Below are positions 8,781 through 18,552 of a stretch of DNA of 64,000 bases, in pieces (positions within the stretch are counted from its first letter, which is position 1; every line of letters starts with the position of its first letter). The translations under genes were made by a program, and so were the position numbers. The notes beneath the pieces were generated by a model. That model saw only the letters and a program-made list of their open reading frames with translations, was not told the DNA's origin and searched no databases. Origin of the DNA: Lachnospira sp. UBA3212 (GTDB taxonomy: Bacteria; Bacillota; Clostridia; Lachnospirales; Lachnospiraceae); NCBI GenBank assembly GCA_002363615.1, contig DEWK01000018.1:21170-85169 (forward strand), read 5' to 3'.

Positions 8781-9650
8781 TTAGTTCATCAAACGATCTC
8801 GATAAACTCCTAGCATCCCCTCTTCTTCCTTTGAAAGAGTAGGGTATTTCGCATCTACCTTCTTAAACTGATCAATTAAAATCTCTGTCAACAAGTATCT
8901 GGTATACCACTTCTGATCGGCAGGAAGAACATACCAAGGGCATTCCTTACTAGCGGTCTCTGAAATCGTTTTCTCGTACTTTTTCATATACACATCAAAA
9001 ATCTCACGTTCCTCTAAATCACCTGCTTCAAACTTCCAATTCTTTTCCGGAATATCAAGTCGTTCTAAAAGCCGTTCCTTTTGCTTCTCCTTAGACACAT
9101 GAAGAAAGACCTTTACTACCCGATATGAATTTTCATAAAGATAGGTTTCATAATTATTCACCTGTTTGATTCGTTTTTTTATAAAGCTTGCTTCCTTTCC
9201 ACCAATCACACGATCTGCCATAGGATAGGTGGTCATTAAATGATGTACCTCTGCTGTTACGATATCCTCATAGTAGCTGCGATTAAAAATTGTGATTTCT
9301 CCCCTTCTTGGAATATTCTGATGAATTCTCCAAAGATAGTCATGTGACAATTCTTCCTCGCTTGGTTTTTTTAAACAAGATACATGAACCCCTTGAGGAT
9401 TCATGCCAGATGCCACATGGCGAATCAAAGAATCTTTCCCGCCTGCATCCATTGCTTGTAAAACAAGAATCATCCCCTCTTTTTTGTATGAATAGAAGGT
9501 ATTTTGTAATTCATCTAAAAGTAAAAGATTCTTTTGGAATTTTTCCAGAATCTCCTCTTTTTTTACCTTGTCTTTCTTGCTATTGGTGGGAAGTTCATCC
9601 ATCTTACACTTCCTACTACCATCAAAAAAATAAGGCTCTAATAATGACAT
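8781..9650 (-). CDS. Polyphosphate kinase 2 family phosphotransferase
   Basis: The protein (289 residues) has the PPK2 core: a Walker A-like motif in MDAGGKDS (K72), a lid/polyphosphate region with NPQGVHV and KKPSEEE, and a Walker B-like NRSYYEDIV (residues 123-131). PPK2 enzymes move phosphate between polyphosphate and AMP, ADP or other nucleotides, usually in the direction of nucleotide phosphorylation. The single-domain length fits class I or III proteins of about 270-300 residues; the class cannot be fixed without alignment. AAAGGAGGG precedes the start. It heads a probable two-gene operon with the NSS transporter. Confidence 0.9.
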   Translation of the reverse strand: MSLLEPYFFDGSRKCKMDELPTNSKKDKVKKEEILEKFQKNLLLLDELQNTFYSYKKEGMILVLQAMDAGGKDSLIRHVASGMNPQGVHVSCLKKPSEEELSHDYLWRIHQNIPRRGEITIFNRSYYEDIVTAEVHHLMTTYPMADRVIGGKEASFIKKRIKQVNNYETYLYENSYRVVKVFLHVSKEKQKERLLERLDIPEKNWKFEAGDLEEREIFDVYMKKYEKTISETASKECPWYVLPADQKWYTRYLLTEILIDQFKKVDAKYPTLSKEEEGMLGVYRDRLMN

Positions 9651-9770
9651 TGGATCCCTCCTTTATAACAACAAATTACTTTTTTATTTTAACACTTTTT
9701 TGTCTTAGAAACAAATATGCTATAATGAAGATTTTTTAAGGATTTGTCAAATATACACTGCCTTACTTTG

Positions 9771-9799
9771 TTTGCCTTTTTAGTAAAAAAAATTATAAT
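9771..9799 (+). promoter_or_regulatory. Promoter of the GH13 gene
   Basis: TTTGCC (9771-9776) and TATAAT (9794-9799) lie 17 bp apart, about 40 bp before the GH13 start codon. A second TATAAT at 9720-9725 has a poorly spaced -35 and is less convincing. Confidence 0.6.
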
Positions 9800-9840
9800 A
9801 AAAATATACAACCTGTTGAATTCACGAAAGGAGATTTTAT

Positions 9841-11187
9841 ATGGCATGGTATGACGAAGCAATTTTTTATCACATCTATCCCCTTGGACTTTTGGGTGCT
9901 CCCTTTGAAAATGATCATTCAAAACCGGTTCACCGACTGATTCAGTTAACCCCTTGGATCAGTCATATAAAAACTCTGGGTTGTAATGCAATCTACCTAG
10001 GTCCCCTCTTCCAATCCGGAAGCCACGGCTACGACACCACTGATTATAAACAGGTAGATAGCCGTTTAGGAACTAATAAAGACCTGACAGACTTTGTAAA
10101 AAATTGTCACAAGGAGGGCATTCGAGTGGTTCTAGATGGAGTTTTTAATCATACAGGAAGAGACTTCTTTGCCCTAAAAGACATTCGAAAACACAGGGAA
10201 CACTCACCTTATAAAGACTGGTATTGTAACGTAAATTTTTCCGGAAATAATTCCTATCAAGATGGTTTTTCCTACGAAAACTGGGGAGGACACGACCTTT
10301 TAGCAAAGCTTAACTCTTGGAATCCTGCGGTGGTAGATTATATTTGCCAGGTAATGAAATTTTGGGTGGAAGAATTTGATATTGACGGAATCCGCTTAGA
10401 TGCTGCAGATGTCATGGATTTTAATTACATACGTGCTCTCCGTTCCACCGCTAATACCCTAAAGGACGATTTTTGGTTAATGGGGGAGGTAATTCATGGA
10501 GATTATACCCGCTGGGTCAATCCCAATATGCTGCACGCCGTTACAAACTATGCTCTTCATAAGGCCCTCTATTCAGGCCACAACGACCACAATTATTTTG
10601 AAATTGCCCATAATGTAAAGCGCCTTTATGACATGGGTGGACAAGATCCTTTAGGCCTACGTTTATACAATTTTGTAGACAACCACGATGTAGATCGTAT
10701 CATTGATAAACTACATAACAAGGACCATATGATTCCCCTCCATATCCTGCTTTATACCCTTCCTGGAATACCTTCCATCTATTATGGATCGGAGTTTGCC
10801 ATTCATGGAAGAAAGGAAGGTGGCTGTGATAGACCTTTAAGACCGGCCCTGAAGTTAGAAGATTTTTCAAAGGACCTAAGCAAGAATCCTTATACAAAAC
10901 TCATTGCAGCCCTAGGTAAAATTCGTCAAGACCACTCCTGCTTATCCTACGGTAAATATGAAGAAATCCTTCTTACGAACCGCCAATATGGATTTATAAG
11001 ACGCTTGGATGACTCATTTGTTATAATTTTGGTAAATAACGATGAGACAGAGGCCCATTTCACCATCTCATCTTATGGTTGTCAAACTTATCAGGGGCTA
11101 CTTTCAAAACAGACCTACACCTCAGAAGGTGACCAGTTAAGGATTACCTTAAATCCTTGTGGAGGAGATATCTTACTTCCATCATAA
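9841..11187 (+). CDS. Alpha-amylase family glycosyl hydrolase (GH13), intracellular
   Basis: The 448-residue protein has the four GH13 regions: DGVFNH near residue 99, GIRLDAAD with nucleophile Asp187, MGEVIHGD with acid/base Glu216, and FVDNHD with Asp283. The lack of a signal peptide and of any carbohydrate-binding domain points to hydrolysis of short maltodextrins in the cytoplasm, as in neopullulanase/cyclomaltodextrinase-like enzymes. A compact C-terminal beta domain (from about residue 375) follows the barrel. AAAGGAG lies seven bases before the ATG. It is a single gene closed by a strong hairpin. Its exact bond specificity is not readable from sequence. Confidence 0.88.
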   Translation: MAWYDEAIFYHIYPLGLLGAPFENDHSKPVHRLIQLTPWISHIKTLGCNAIYLGPLFQSGSHGYDTTDYKQVDSRLGTNKDLTDFVKNCHKEGIRVVLDGVFNHTGRDFFALKDIRKHREHSPYKDWYCNVNFSGNNSYQDGFSYENWGGHDLLAKLNSWNPAVVDYICQVMKFWVEEFDIDGIRLDAADVMDFNYIRALRSTANTLKDDFWLMGEVIHGDYTRWVNPNMLHAVTNYALHKALYSGHNDHNYFEIAHNVKRLYDMGGQDPLGLRLYNFVDNHDVDRIIDKLHNKDHMIPLHILLYTLPGIPSIYYGSEFAIHGRKEGGCDRPLRPALKLEDFSKDLSKNPYTKLIAALGKIRQDHSCLSYGKYEEILLTNRQYGFIRRLDDSFVIILVNNDETEAHFTISSYGCQTYQGLLSKQTYTSEGDQLRITLNPCGGDILLPS

Positions 11188-11200
11188 ATATTTATTTGCC

Positions 11201-11234
11201 AAAAAGGAGTTGACCATAAAGTCAACTCCTTTTT
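11201..11234. terminator. Bidirectional terminator between GH13 and DUF389 genes
   Basis: A perfect 14-bp stem (AAAAAGGAGTTGAC with its complement) has the loop CATAAA. T-runs on both strands serve the two convergent genes. Confidence 0.9.
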
Positions 11235-12010
11235 CAGGATAAAAATGCAGAGAGAATCGCTGCCATCATTACAGGTAGCAAAACAATCACTGTATTTCGA
11301 TACATCTTTCTTTTCTTTTTCTTCCAGGTTTCCGGAGACATCTTTTTTAGATGCGGGGTACACAAAAGTGCAAGCACAATATCCGCCGATATATAAATAA
11401 AATAAGCATTAATAATAAATAGATAAAGTGCATCAAGAAACATCCGAAGATTAAGTCTAGCAAGAGCATACCCGCATGTCGCAAGAGGTGGCATAATTGC
11501 CGTTGCAATGGCAACTCCAGGGATAATATTGTTGGACTTTTCTCTTCTTGTCTGTCCTACGATTCCCGCAATTCCTCCACAAAGGGCTATGATCACATCC
11601 ATTAAATTAGGATCGGTTCGGTCCAGTAGTTGTTCCGTTGGTTCCTTAATTGGGGATAATAGAAAATACAAGGTAGCAGTTAAAATACTAATCACCACCT
11701 GCATTGCCAATCCTCCAAAATATTTTTGCATTAAAAAATGATTATTGGATGCCGTTGCATAAGCCAGGGCTAGCACTGTTCCCATTAGGGGTGATATCAA
11801 CATCGCTCCGATAATTACCGCAACAGAGTTGGTATTTAACCCCACAGAGGCAATTAAAATCGCACACATCATAACCACCATATTGGTGCCTGTGATTTTT
11901 CCACCGGATAAAATTCGATCCCGAATCTCCGTATTAGGCGCAACGTCTTCCGTAATAGAAAACATCTTTTTAAAGACTTCTTTTAATGATTTAATGTATT
12001 TTCCATCCAT
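11234..12010 (-). CDS. DUF389 family membrane protein
   Basis: The protein (258 residues) has about six membrane segments and the hallmark region of the DUF389 (TIGR00341-like) family, GLNTNSVAVIIGAMLISPLMG near residue 55, followed by GGIAGIVG and ATAIMPPLATCGYAL. The biochemical role of the family is not established. The start lies only 3 bp after the stop of the gene upstream and shows no clear Shine-Dalgarno sequence, which suggests translational coupling to that gene (12014-12583). The coding end overlaps the terminator. Confidence 0.85.
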   Translation of the reverse strand: MDGKYIKSLKEVFKKMFSITEDVAPNTEIRDRILSGGKITGTNMVVMMCAILIASVGLNTNSVAVIIGAMLISPLMGTVLALAYATASNNHFLMQKYFGGLAMQVVISILTATLYFLLSPIKEPTEQLLDRTDPNLMDVIIALCGGIAGIVGQTRREKSNNIIPGVAIATAIMPPLATCGYALARLNLRMFLDALYLFIINAYFIYISADIVLALLCTPHLKKMSPETWKKKKRKMYRNTVIVLLPVMMAAILSAFLS

Positions 12011-12013
12011 ATC

Positions 12014-12583
12014 TTATAACCATAAGGCAGACTCGTCTGGTCCCTGCATCTCACACAGTAAATCGTGCTCTACAAGGTACCATTGAGCCCCTTCCTTTTT
12101 CAGTCGCACAAACTTAGAAGCATTGTTTGCTCCCAGACACTTAATAAAGACCTTCATGGACCCATCCTCCTGATTGGATTTCCCATTGGAGTAAATATCT
12201 AATCGATAATCACCCGTAGGGGTATAATCATTCTCTGGGGTAGACCCCTTAAAATAGGCCATAGGGGCAAATGGTCTTTCTTCAAAGTACTCCTCCATAA
12301 AGTTCTTTTCCTCACTTGTTACTATCTCTGACCCTTTTAAAAATTCTAACATAGCAAGTCCTTCTTTCGGTTCCTGACTATAGGCATAAAGCGCAAGAAT
12401 CGTAAGGGCAGCCGTCTTATAAGGATTTAAAAGATCCGCCTGAGGCAAGGTTTTTAAATCCTCCAGTACAATCGGCAGACTCTTAAGGATGTAATGCTCT
12501 GTCCTTCTTTCATCAAGCTTTGTTTTTTCATCCGAATCCGGCTCCACCACACTTGTGTTTCTAAATCGATCAAAAATACCCAT
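12014..12583 (-). CDS. Conserved-looking hypothetical cytoplasmic protein
   Basis: I do not recognise this 189-residue protein. It has no signal peptide or membrane span. Residues 30-120 look helical (KSLPIVLEDLKTLPQAD, ALYAYSQEPKEGLAMLE), and residues 120-189 look beta-rich (GDYRLDIYSNG, SMKVFIKCLG, QWYLVEHD). AAAAGGAGAAGG before the ATG and normal codon use support it as a real gene. It is followed after 3 bp by the DUF389 membrane protein, so the pair may act together. It could belong to a domain-of-unknown-function family that I cannot name with confidence. Confidence 0.7.
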   Translation of the reverse strand: MGIFDRFRNTSVVEPDSDEKTKLDERRTEHYILKSLPIVLEDLKTLPQADLLNPYKTAALTILALYAYSQEPKEGLAMLEFLKGSEIVTSEEKNFMEEYFEERPFAPMAYFKGSTPENDYTPTGDYRLDIYSNGKSNQEDGSMKVFIKCLGANNASKFVRLKKEGAQWYLVEHDLLCEMQGPDESALWL

Positions 12584-12610
12584 AATTTATCCTTCTCCTT
12601 TTAAATATTT

Positions 12611-13024
12611 TTAATTCTCATCTAATTGTTCCATAATAGCCTGATAAAAATCCGGATAATCTTTTTTCAGGCGAACCAGCTTTCCATCCCCATTTAGAAA
12701 GCAATGTTCTGAAGAAGCCTGACATACAAGTTCATCCTGATCATTAAACATCTTATAGTTCAGTTTTAAACGTACCCCCTTAAACTCTGCTACCGATACT
12801 TGAATTACCACCAATTCTTCAAAGGTAGTGGATTTCTTATAATTACACTCCACTTCAGTCACCGGTGAAATTATCCCCGAAGACTCTAATTTTGCATAAT
12901 CCCAGCCTATGTCTTTTAAAAATCCAACCCTTGCTTCCTCCATCCAACGAACATAATTGGAATGATGGGTGATCCCCATTCGGTCTGTTTCATAATACTG
13001 AACAACATGTTCCTGTTGATACAT
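12611..13024 (-). CDS. Acyl-CoA thioesterase, 4HBT/YbgC-like hotdog fold
   Basis: The hotdog-fold motif ETDRMGITHHSNYVRWMEEAR near the N-terminus resembles the TDxxGxxxxxNYxxWxExAR signature of 4-hydroxybenzoyl-CoA thioesterase/YbgC proteins, which hydrolyse acyl-CoA thioesters. I place the start at the ATG at 13024 (137 residues). AAGGAGA lies eight bases upstream, and a longer reading frame from 13063 would run into the previous gene. It forms a probable pair with the CPCC-type zinc protein immediately upstream, whose stop codon overlaps this ribosome-binding site. The substrate is unknown. Confidence 0.83.
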   Translation of the reverse strand: MYQQEHVVQYYETDRMGITHHSNYVRWMEEARVGFLKDIGWDYAKLESSGIISPVTEVECNYKKSTTFEELVVIQVSVAEFKGVRLKLNYKMFNDQDELVCQASSEHCFLNGDGKLVRLKKDYPDFYQAIMEQLDEN

Positions 13025-13037
13025 CTCTTGTCTCTCC

Positions 13038-13259
13038 TTATATTTCTGGAAATCCATTTTCATCCCAAAGATAATTCGGATCCTCCTCTAAATATTGCTG
13101 ATAGCGTTTTTTGTACTCCTCAAAGCTTAGGCCATTGGCTCCGCCCTCTTCAAAATAGTTGTCATTCTCCCAGCCACAATACCTGCAAATCTCGTAACTA
13201 TACATGTGTTCAAAGACTGTTTTCTGGCATACCGGGCATATCAATACATTCTTATTCAT
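13038..13259 (-). CDS. Small cysteine-rich zinc-ribbon protein (CPCC-like)
   Basis: This 73-residue protein carries two cysteine pairs, CPVC at the N-terminus and CRYCGWEND near residue 32, followed by an acidic stretch and the conserved-looking ANGLSFEEYKKRY. The layout matches the cysteine-rich CPCC family, whose function is not known; the first pair is CPVC rather than CPCC. The start at 13259 is chosen because GGAGGGG lies five bases before that ATG; an in-frame ATG four codons earlier overlaps it. It is probably co-transcribed with the thioesterase gene. Confidence 0.75.
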   Translation of the reverse strand: MNKNVLICPVCQKTVFEHMYSYEICRYCGWENDNYFEEGGANGLSFEEYKKRYQQYLEEDPNYLWDENGFPEI

Positions 13260-13304
13260 AGTCCCCTCCATTCTGTAACTCCATGAACAATTTCATTATA
13301 ACAT

Positions 13305-13346
13305 AAAAAGTAGCCAAGGTACATATCACACTTCCCTGACTACCTA
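13305..13346 (-). terminator. Terminator of the protease-lipoprotein pair
   Basis: On the minus strand GTAGTCAGGG pairs with CCTTGGCTAC (10 bp, two wobbles) around a loop of about 17 nt, followed by TTTTTATG. A TATAAT-like box just downstream may be the -10 of the zinc-ribbon gene. Confidence 0.7.
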
Positions 13347-13462
13347 ATTTTAAAATGCTTGCATCCATATATAGTATTCATTTTACTATCATAGGAAATC
13401 TGTGTAAATGAAGGGTCTGTATTAATGTTGTTAATTCCTGCTGTTTAAACTATACTATTAAT

Positions 13463-14233
13463 TTAAAATCCTGATTCATGCCATTCCTCTTTTACCTTAG
13501 AATAACCATCAAAAGAATAAATTGCTTCTATCAAATCCATTGTATATGGCGAATCTAAATTCTTATAGTCATATTGTATTTTTTCATTTATTGCCACTGC
13601 ATGTTCGCTATCACGCTTACCGATACAGCTATATAGGTAAATATTACTCACACTTACTCCTGTACTAAAACCATCACTATGAGGTAGGGTTTCCTCCACA
13701 TACCCATTCTCATGAATATCATAAAATAAATTGTAACACTTTACGAGTAGTGATTTGTCTACATCTCCGACCTTTTTTAAATCCTGTAATTCCGAGAAAT
13801 AATCAAGAATTTTTATTGGATCATGATTTATTGGGCTCATATCATCTATTAGAGCGGAATATGCCTCTCCTTCGTTTGTTACATAATAAACACCATAGAC
13901 ATCTTTATGATACGTATATTTAAAATAAGCAAAAACAATTTCTGGAAGATCCGCTTCTGTCAATGTGCTATTGATTGGAATTCCTTCTAATGGTTCGGTC
14001 TCTTTTTCTGTCGTTGGCTCTTCTGTCGTAGGTTCCTCTGTGGTTGCTTCTTCTGTGGTCAATGGCTCCCTGCTTGAATCCTCTTCTTCAAAGAAAACTT
14101 CGGTTGTTTCTACTTCCTTTTTAGTAGTTTCTTTTGCAGCTGGCTTTTTTGTTTCTGATTCACTGGCTTTAGTTCCGCAGCCAGCAAGTATCAGAGCTAG
14201 AAAAACCAGCAAAAAACTCTTGATTTTCTTCAT
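13463..14233 (-). CDS. Lipoprotein with Thr/Glu-rich linker
   Basis: The protein (256 residues) has a lipoprotein signal with lipobox LAGC (Cys19), then a low-complexity linker of about 60 residues made of repeated TTEEPTTEE-like units, typical of a flexible wall-spanning tether. The C-terminal domain (from about residue 90) has no motif I recognise. TAGGAGG lies before the ATG, and the gene starts 9 bp after the stop codon of the subtilisin-like protease gene, so the two form one transcription unit. A role as protease partner or substrate receptor is only inferred from that context. Confidence 0.75.
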   Translation of the reverse strand: MKKIKSFLLVFLALILAGCGTKASESETKKPAAKETTKKEVETTEVFFEEEDSSREPLTTEEATTEEPTTEEPTTEKETEPLEGIPINSTLTEADLPEIVFAYFKYTYHKDVYGVYYVTNEGEAYSALIDDMSPINHDPIKILDYFSELQDLKKVGDVDKSLLVKCYNLFYDIHENGYVEETLPHSDGFSTGVSVSNIYLYSCIGKRDSEHAVAINEKIQYDYKNLDSPYTMDLIEAIYSFDGYSKVKEEWHESGF

Positions 14234-14242
14234 AAAAACCTC

Positions 14243-17200
14243 CTAACTTATTGTATTAACTGTAAGAAATTCTCCATCTTGTATCTCAAATACATCCCAT
14301 CTTGTACCGCTTACACCAACTGGTGCATAATATGTCTTAAACAATTCACTTCCTTTATAGACAGTAACCTTAGCTGAAGTATGCGTAAGTGCCACTGATT
14401 CATCATTGCCAATATTACTATGATCTTCAACATAATAAGAATAATCACCCAGTTCATCCTCCAAACATATGATCATTATATCCCGTCCATAAGTATATGC
14501 ATCGTCAACATAGTAAGCCTCATAATTCCCTGTAAAATATGGAACTAAATTTAAGTCACTCGGTCTATCATTCCATGTCAAAACAACGGTATACTCATAT
14601 TCATCAAACTCCTGTATCAGCGTGATAAGACAATACATTGTATTCGAAGTACAATGAAAATTATAATAGTAAGTTTTGTAACCCTCTTGGCTTACTTCTA
14701 CAGTATAATAACCACATTCCATTAGTTGTGTAAAAATTCCTCCTTCTCCGATTACTTGTTGACGTATCTGCCCATTTGCCATCTTAACATACTCACCCGT
14801 TTTATTATTAAGTCCCCTTCTAAATCTAACTATAGCTCCTTTAATGACACTTCCAGTTATAGCATCCACAACTCTACCTGCAGCTGTTCCATACTCAGTT
14901 GCTGCGCTTTCAGTTTCTTTCACTAGTGTGATTGCATCCATATATAGTGTTTCTTCTGGTTTTACTTCATCCGTAAAACCCATATCAGAAATATAGCTTT
15001 TTTTAGAGATATTATAATTATATTTTCCAGCTGGCAAAGTAAAATTGTAAATACCATTCTCATCTGTCTGACATGTTTTTACTGTTTCCATTGTACTATC
15101 ATATATAATTGTTACAGTAGCATCTTCTACAGGTATGGATTCCCCCAACTCATCCGTTTCAAATACTTGACCTATAATATTTCCTGTCGATTGTTCCAGA
15201 GCTATATTGGCTTTTGACTCTTTTTTTACCGTCTTTATCAGTTCAGAAACATTTAATACATTATATGGTACTTCTGTTTCCTCTCCATCCATCATTACTG
15301 TTCGACTTTCCTTTTTAGTAGAATTTAATAAAAAAGCCTTCATCCTATATACAGCTAGAGTTGGATTAACGGACAATGCTAATCCTATAGCTCCACTTAC
15401 TTGTGGCGCAGCCATAGATGTTCCATTCATTATTATATAGTCAGGTAACTCATCCTGTGTAGAATTGTAAGTACTTAATATTTCTTCTCCTGGAGCATAA
15501 ATATCAACACGATCTCCTAGATTTGAAAAAACTGAAATACTATCTGATGTTTCTGATTCACTATCAGAAACATTATATATGGAACCAACACAGATAATAT
15601 GATTCTTAACTTTCATATTCTCAATACAGTTAAAAAAGGAACTATATTTCGCTTTAACATCTCCTACTAAAATTTCCTTATCTTCTAATTCACTTGTTTC
15701 ACAGTTATCTGCTATTACATATCCATACTTTGCTGAACTTTCATATTTTGAAAACAGGACTCGATCTATACTAGGAATAACTTTTACATAATTTATATCA
15801 TTATCATTTCCAGCAGCTGTGATGATATAAAAATCATAGTCATTATCGATAAGTTTCGAAAGAAAATCACTTAAAATAGCTGCATTCGTTTTAAGGTAAT
15901 TAATTGCATTTTCATTTCCATTAGAAGCACCTATACATTGTATTACCCCATTAGACATACTATAATTAATAACTTTTACATTGTTTCCAATTAACTGAAC
16001 CAATGCACATTTTAAGCCCATCATTTCACAATCTGTATTGTGATAATAAGCATCATCTATATCAAATAAAGACACCCCATACAAACGATTTTTGATTGAA
16101 CTCCCAAAAATACCTTTTCCATTATTATAAGATGCTCCCATAATTCCCGCTACATGGTTTCCATGAATAACATCACTGACATGTGTCCTTAATTTAGCAT
16201 CAGACAACATTTCTAATATATGAGTATTATATTCTTTATCCGTAAATGAATTATAGGTAGTCAACCCTTCCAAATCTTCATGTCCTGTAACATAAGCATC
16301 AATCAGTCCGATTTTAACATTGTACAAGGCATTCATATCTTCAATCTGCTGAATTGCTGAAGCAACTTTAATTTTCTCAGCACCCCAATTGTCTCCGGCT
16401 GGATTATCTTCATCCCACTCTCCAACCTCTGATTCACTCCACATTGAATCAGAAGTACTAAAACTACTTGCAGCGGTAGGTGTACACTCAAAAATTGTGT
16501 TTAAACTTGCTCCCTCAAATAATGTATTTCCCCTAACATCAGAAATCGAATCATAAAGATTTTCTAATGTCTGCTCACTTTGATATTTAATCTGATAATC
16601 ATTTGTAAGCTCAATATAACCTACAATCTCAGCATTTTTTTCTTCAAAATACTCTTCAACCTCATCAAAAGATGTGGAATTTTTAGCTGTTACTAAAATC
16701 TGATTTTTGGCATAATCTATACCATGACCATCACTTTCAACATCCTCGTCAGGTACATCTTCCGAATAATTCTCACCAATATCAAGATTATCTTCATCCT
16801 CTACAATCAGTGGAGTTTCCTCTTCTGCGTCAAGAAAATCCGCACATGAACTATTATAATTCATATTAACTGTACTAGCGTCAATTTCTAAAGAATGCGC
16901 AATAATAATACCATTCATATTAAAATTATCTACGTCAATATGAACCGTTCCCAAAGGTGCATAAATAATACCATTATAACTTACATTATTTCCGGTAAAT
17001 GTAATGTCTCCCGTATCTGCCCATAATAATGAATTTGATGTATTATATACACCATTTAATGCATGGATCTGTTTCTATACTACCATTCACATTCAAATTT
17101 TCTACCGTAACATCTGCCTCTGTTTGAGTAATAAAATCCCCATTGATGGTAAGTATATCAGCCCTTACAACTGTCTCGCTTCCCTCACCTGCAATATAAA

Positions 17201-17318
17201 CAACATATTGATCCGGACTTTCATTACTTGTTGCAAAACATGCTGTTGTTGGAATACTACTTACTGTTAACACTGTGGTTAAAGCGAATACTATACTTAC
17301 TTTACTTTTATTAATCAT
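14243..17318 (-). pseudogene. Secreted subtilisin-like (S8) serine protease, interrupted by a frameshift near 17043-17074
   Basis: Two reading frames together encode one protein of about 1,020 residues. The first (17318 to about 17043) starts at an ATG after GAGGAGAAT and has a signal peptide ending near CFATS plus a beta-repeat passage (VENLNVNGSIETD). The second continues as ALNGVYNTSNSLLWADTG without any start codon of its own and runs to 14243. Numbering the second frame from 16954, the protease domain is intact: Asp219 (GLIDAYV), His264 (HGNHVAG), oxyanion Asn383 and Ser513 (NGTSMAAP). Two carboxypeptidase-regulatory/Cna-B-like beta domains follow (residues about 590-770), then a C-terminal beta domain. 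It may be a true pseudogene or a sequencing error. Confidence 0.8.
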
Positions 17319-17391
17319 TCTAATTCTCCTCATATTCATCAATTGTGTTTAAAATAACCAGTGAAAAAGTTTTACTATCATAATGTTTTCC

Positions 17392-18507
17392 CTAATCCGT
17401 AATATCTAAATCAATGGTAACATTAACCTTGAAATCCGGATAGAGTTTTGAAACCTCATTGATAATCTCTTCTTTTCCTTCTTTCATATCGATTCCAAAA
17501 TTCATTACTACGTCAAAACGCATGGTTTTTTCCTTGAAATTCACATAGAATCCATGCATCTGAAGTGCCCAATCATGCTTTAAAATAGTTTCACTTACCT
17601 GATCACGCATCTTAGCGGCCTCGTCATTTTTTGTGTTATAAGCATAGACACCAATGGCAACTAAGACAATGCCCTTTTCCTGGTATACTCGCTGTTCTAT
17701 TCTTCTGGTTAATTCATCCATCTGAGCAATCGTCATGGTATCAGGAACCTCTACGTGCACCGAAGCAATGTTGCGATCTGGTCCATAATTATGAATAATT
17801 AAATCATACGCCCCACGAATCTCAGGATCCTCTGCGATAAAGCTCTTTAATTCCTTGGTGGTTTCTGCATCCGCACGTTTGCCTAAGATATCATTAAGGG
17901 TTTCAATAATTAATTCAAGTCCTGATTTAATAATCATCAAGCCAATTAAAACACCTACATAAGCCTCCAGAGAAATACCGGTTAAGGTATAAATCAGGGC
18001 TGAAGCAAGAACAGAGGCAGATACAATTCCATCAAAGAATGCTTCCGAACCAGAGGCCACAAGGGCTGCGGAAGAAATCTTTTTTCCGGTGTTCTTCACA
18101 TAGATTCCAAGGAAGAATTTTGCCAATACAGCTACCGCAATGATAATTAAAGCAACCCTAGTATAGGTAGCCTTTTCCGGGTGGATGATTTTTTTTACAG
18201 ATTCCACCACAGAGGTAATACCGGCATAAAAGACAATGGCTGCAACAACCAAAGAGCTTAGGTATTCCATTCGTCCATAACCTAAGGGGTGTTTCTTGTT
18301 GGGGGACATTCCTGCAAGTTTTGTACCCACAATAGTAATGATGGATGATAGACCATCGGAAATATTATTTACCGCATCCAAAATAACGGCAATGGAATTA
18401 GCTGCCAACCCAATGATTACCTTAAATACCGCCAAAAAGGCATTTACAAAGATACTAAGAATCGAAGTTTTTACAATAATTTGATCTCTTGATTTTATCT
18501 GACTCAT
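17392..18507 (-). CDS. Cation diffusion facilitator (CDF) family metal transporter
   Basis: This 371-residue membrane protein has the CDF layout of six N-terminal helices and a cytoplasmic C-terminal domain. Metal-site residues are visible in ILDAVNNISDG (helix 2) and GSEAFFDGIVS (helix 5, HxxxD-type position replaced by E-x-x-x-D). Family members export Zn2+, Mn2+, Fe2+ or Co2+ in exchange for protons. HPLGYGRMEYL matches the conserved loop after helix 2. The C-terminal domain is longer than in the smallest members. AGGAGG precedes the start. It is followed by the HD hydrolase gene only on the far side of a 45-bp gap, so co-transcription is possible but not shown. Confidence 0.9.
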   Translation of the reverse strand: MSQIKSRDQIIVKTSILSIFVNAFLAVFKVIIGLAANSIAVILDAVNNISDGLSSIITIVGTKLAGMSPNKKHPLGYGRMEYLSSLVVAAIVFYAGITSVVESVKKIIHPEKATYTRVALIIIAVAVLAKFFLGIYVKNTGKKISSAALVASGSEAFFDGIVSASVLASALIYTLTGISLEAYVGVLIGLMIIKSGLELIIETLNDILGKRADAETTKELKSFIAEDPEIRGAYDLIIHNYGPDRNIASVHVEVPDTMTIAQMDELTRRIEQRVYQEKGIVLVAIGVYAYNTKNDEAAKMRDQVSETILKHDWALQMHGFYVNFKEKTMRFDVVMNFGIDMKEGKEEIINEVSKLYPDFKVNVTIDLDITD

Positions 18508-18552
18508 AATAAGCCTCCTTCTATAATTGTTGTTTCTTTTCTGTCTTTCGCC

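Noticed and set aside
16955..17042. Independent TTG start of the protease at 16954
   Set aside because: No ribosome-binding site is present, and the same frame continues upstream with matching beta-repeat sequence to the frameshift region.
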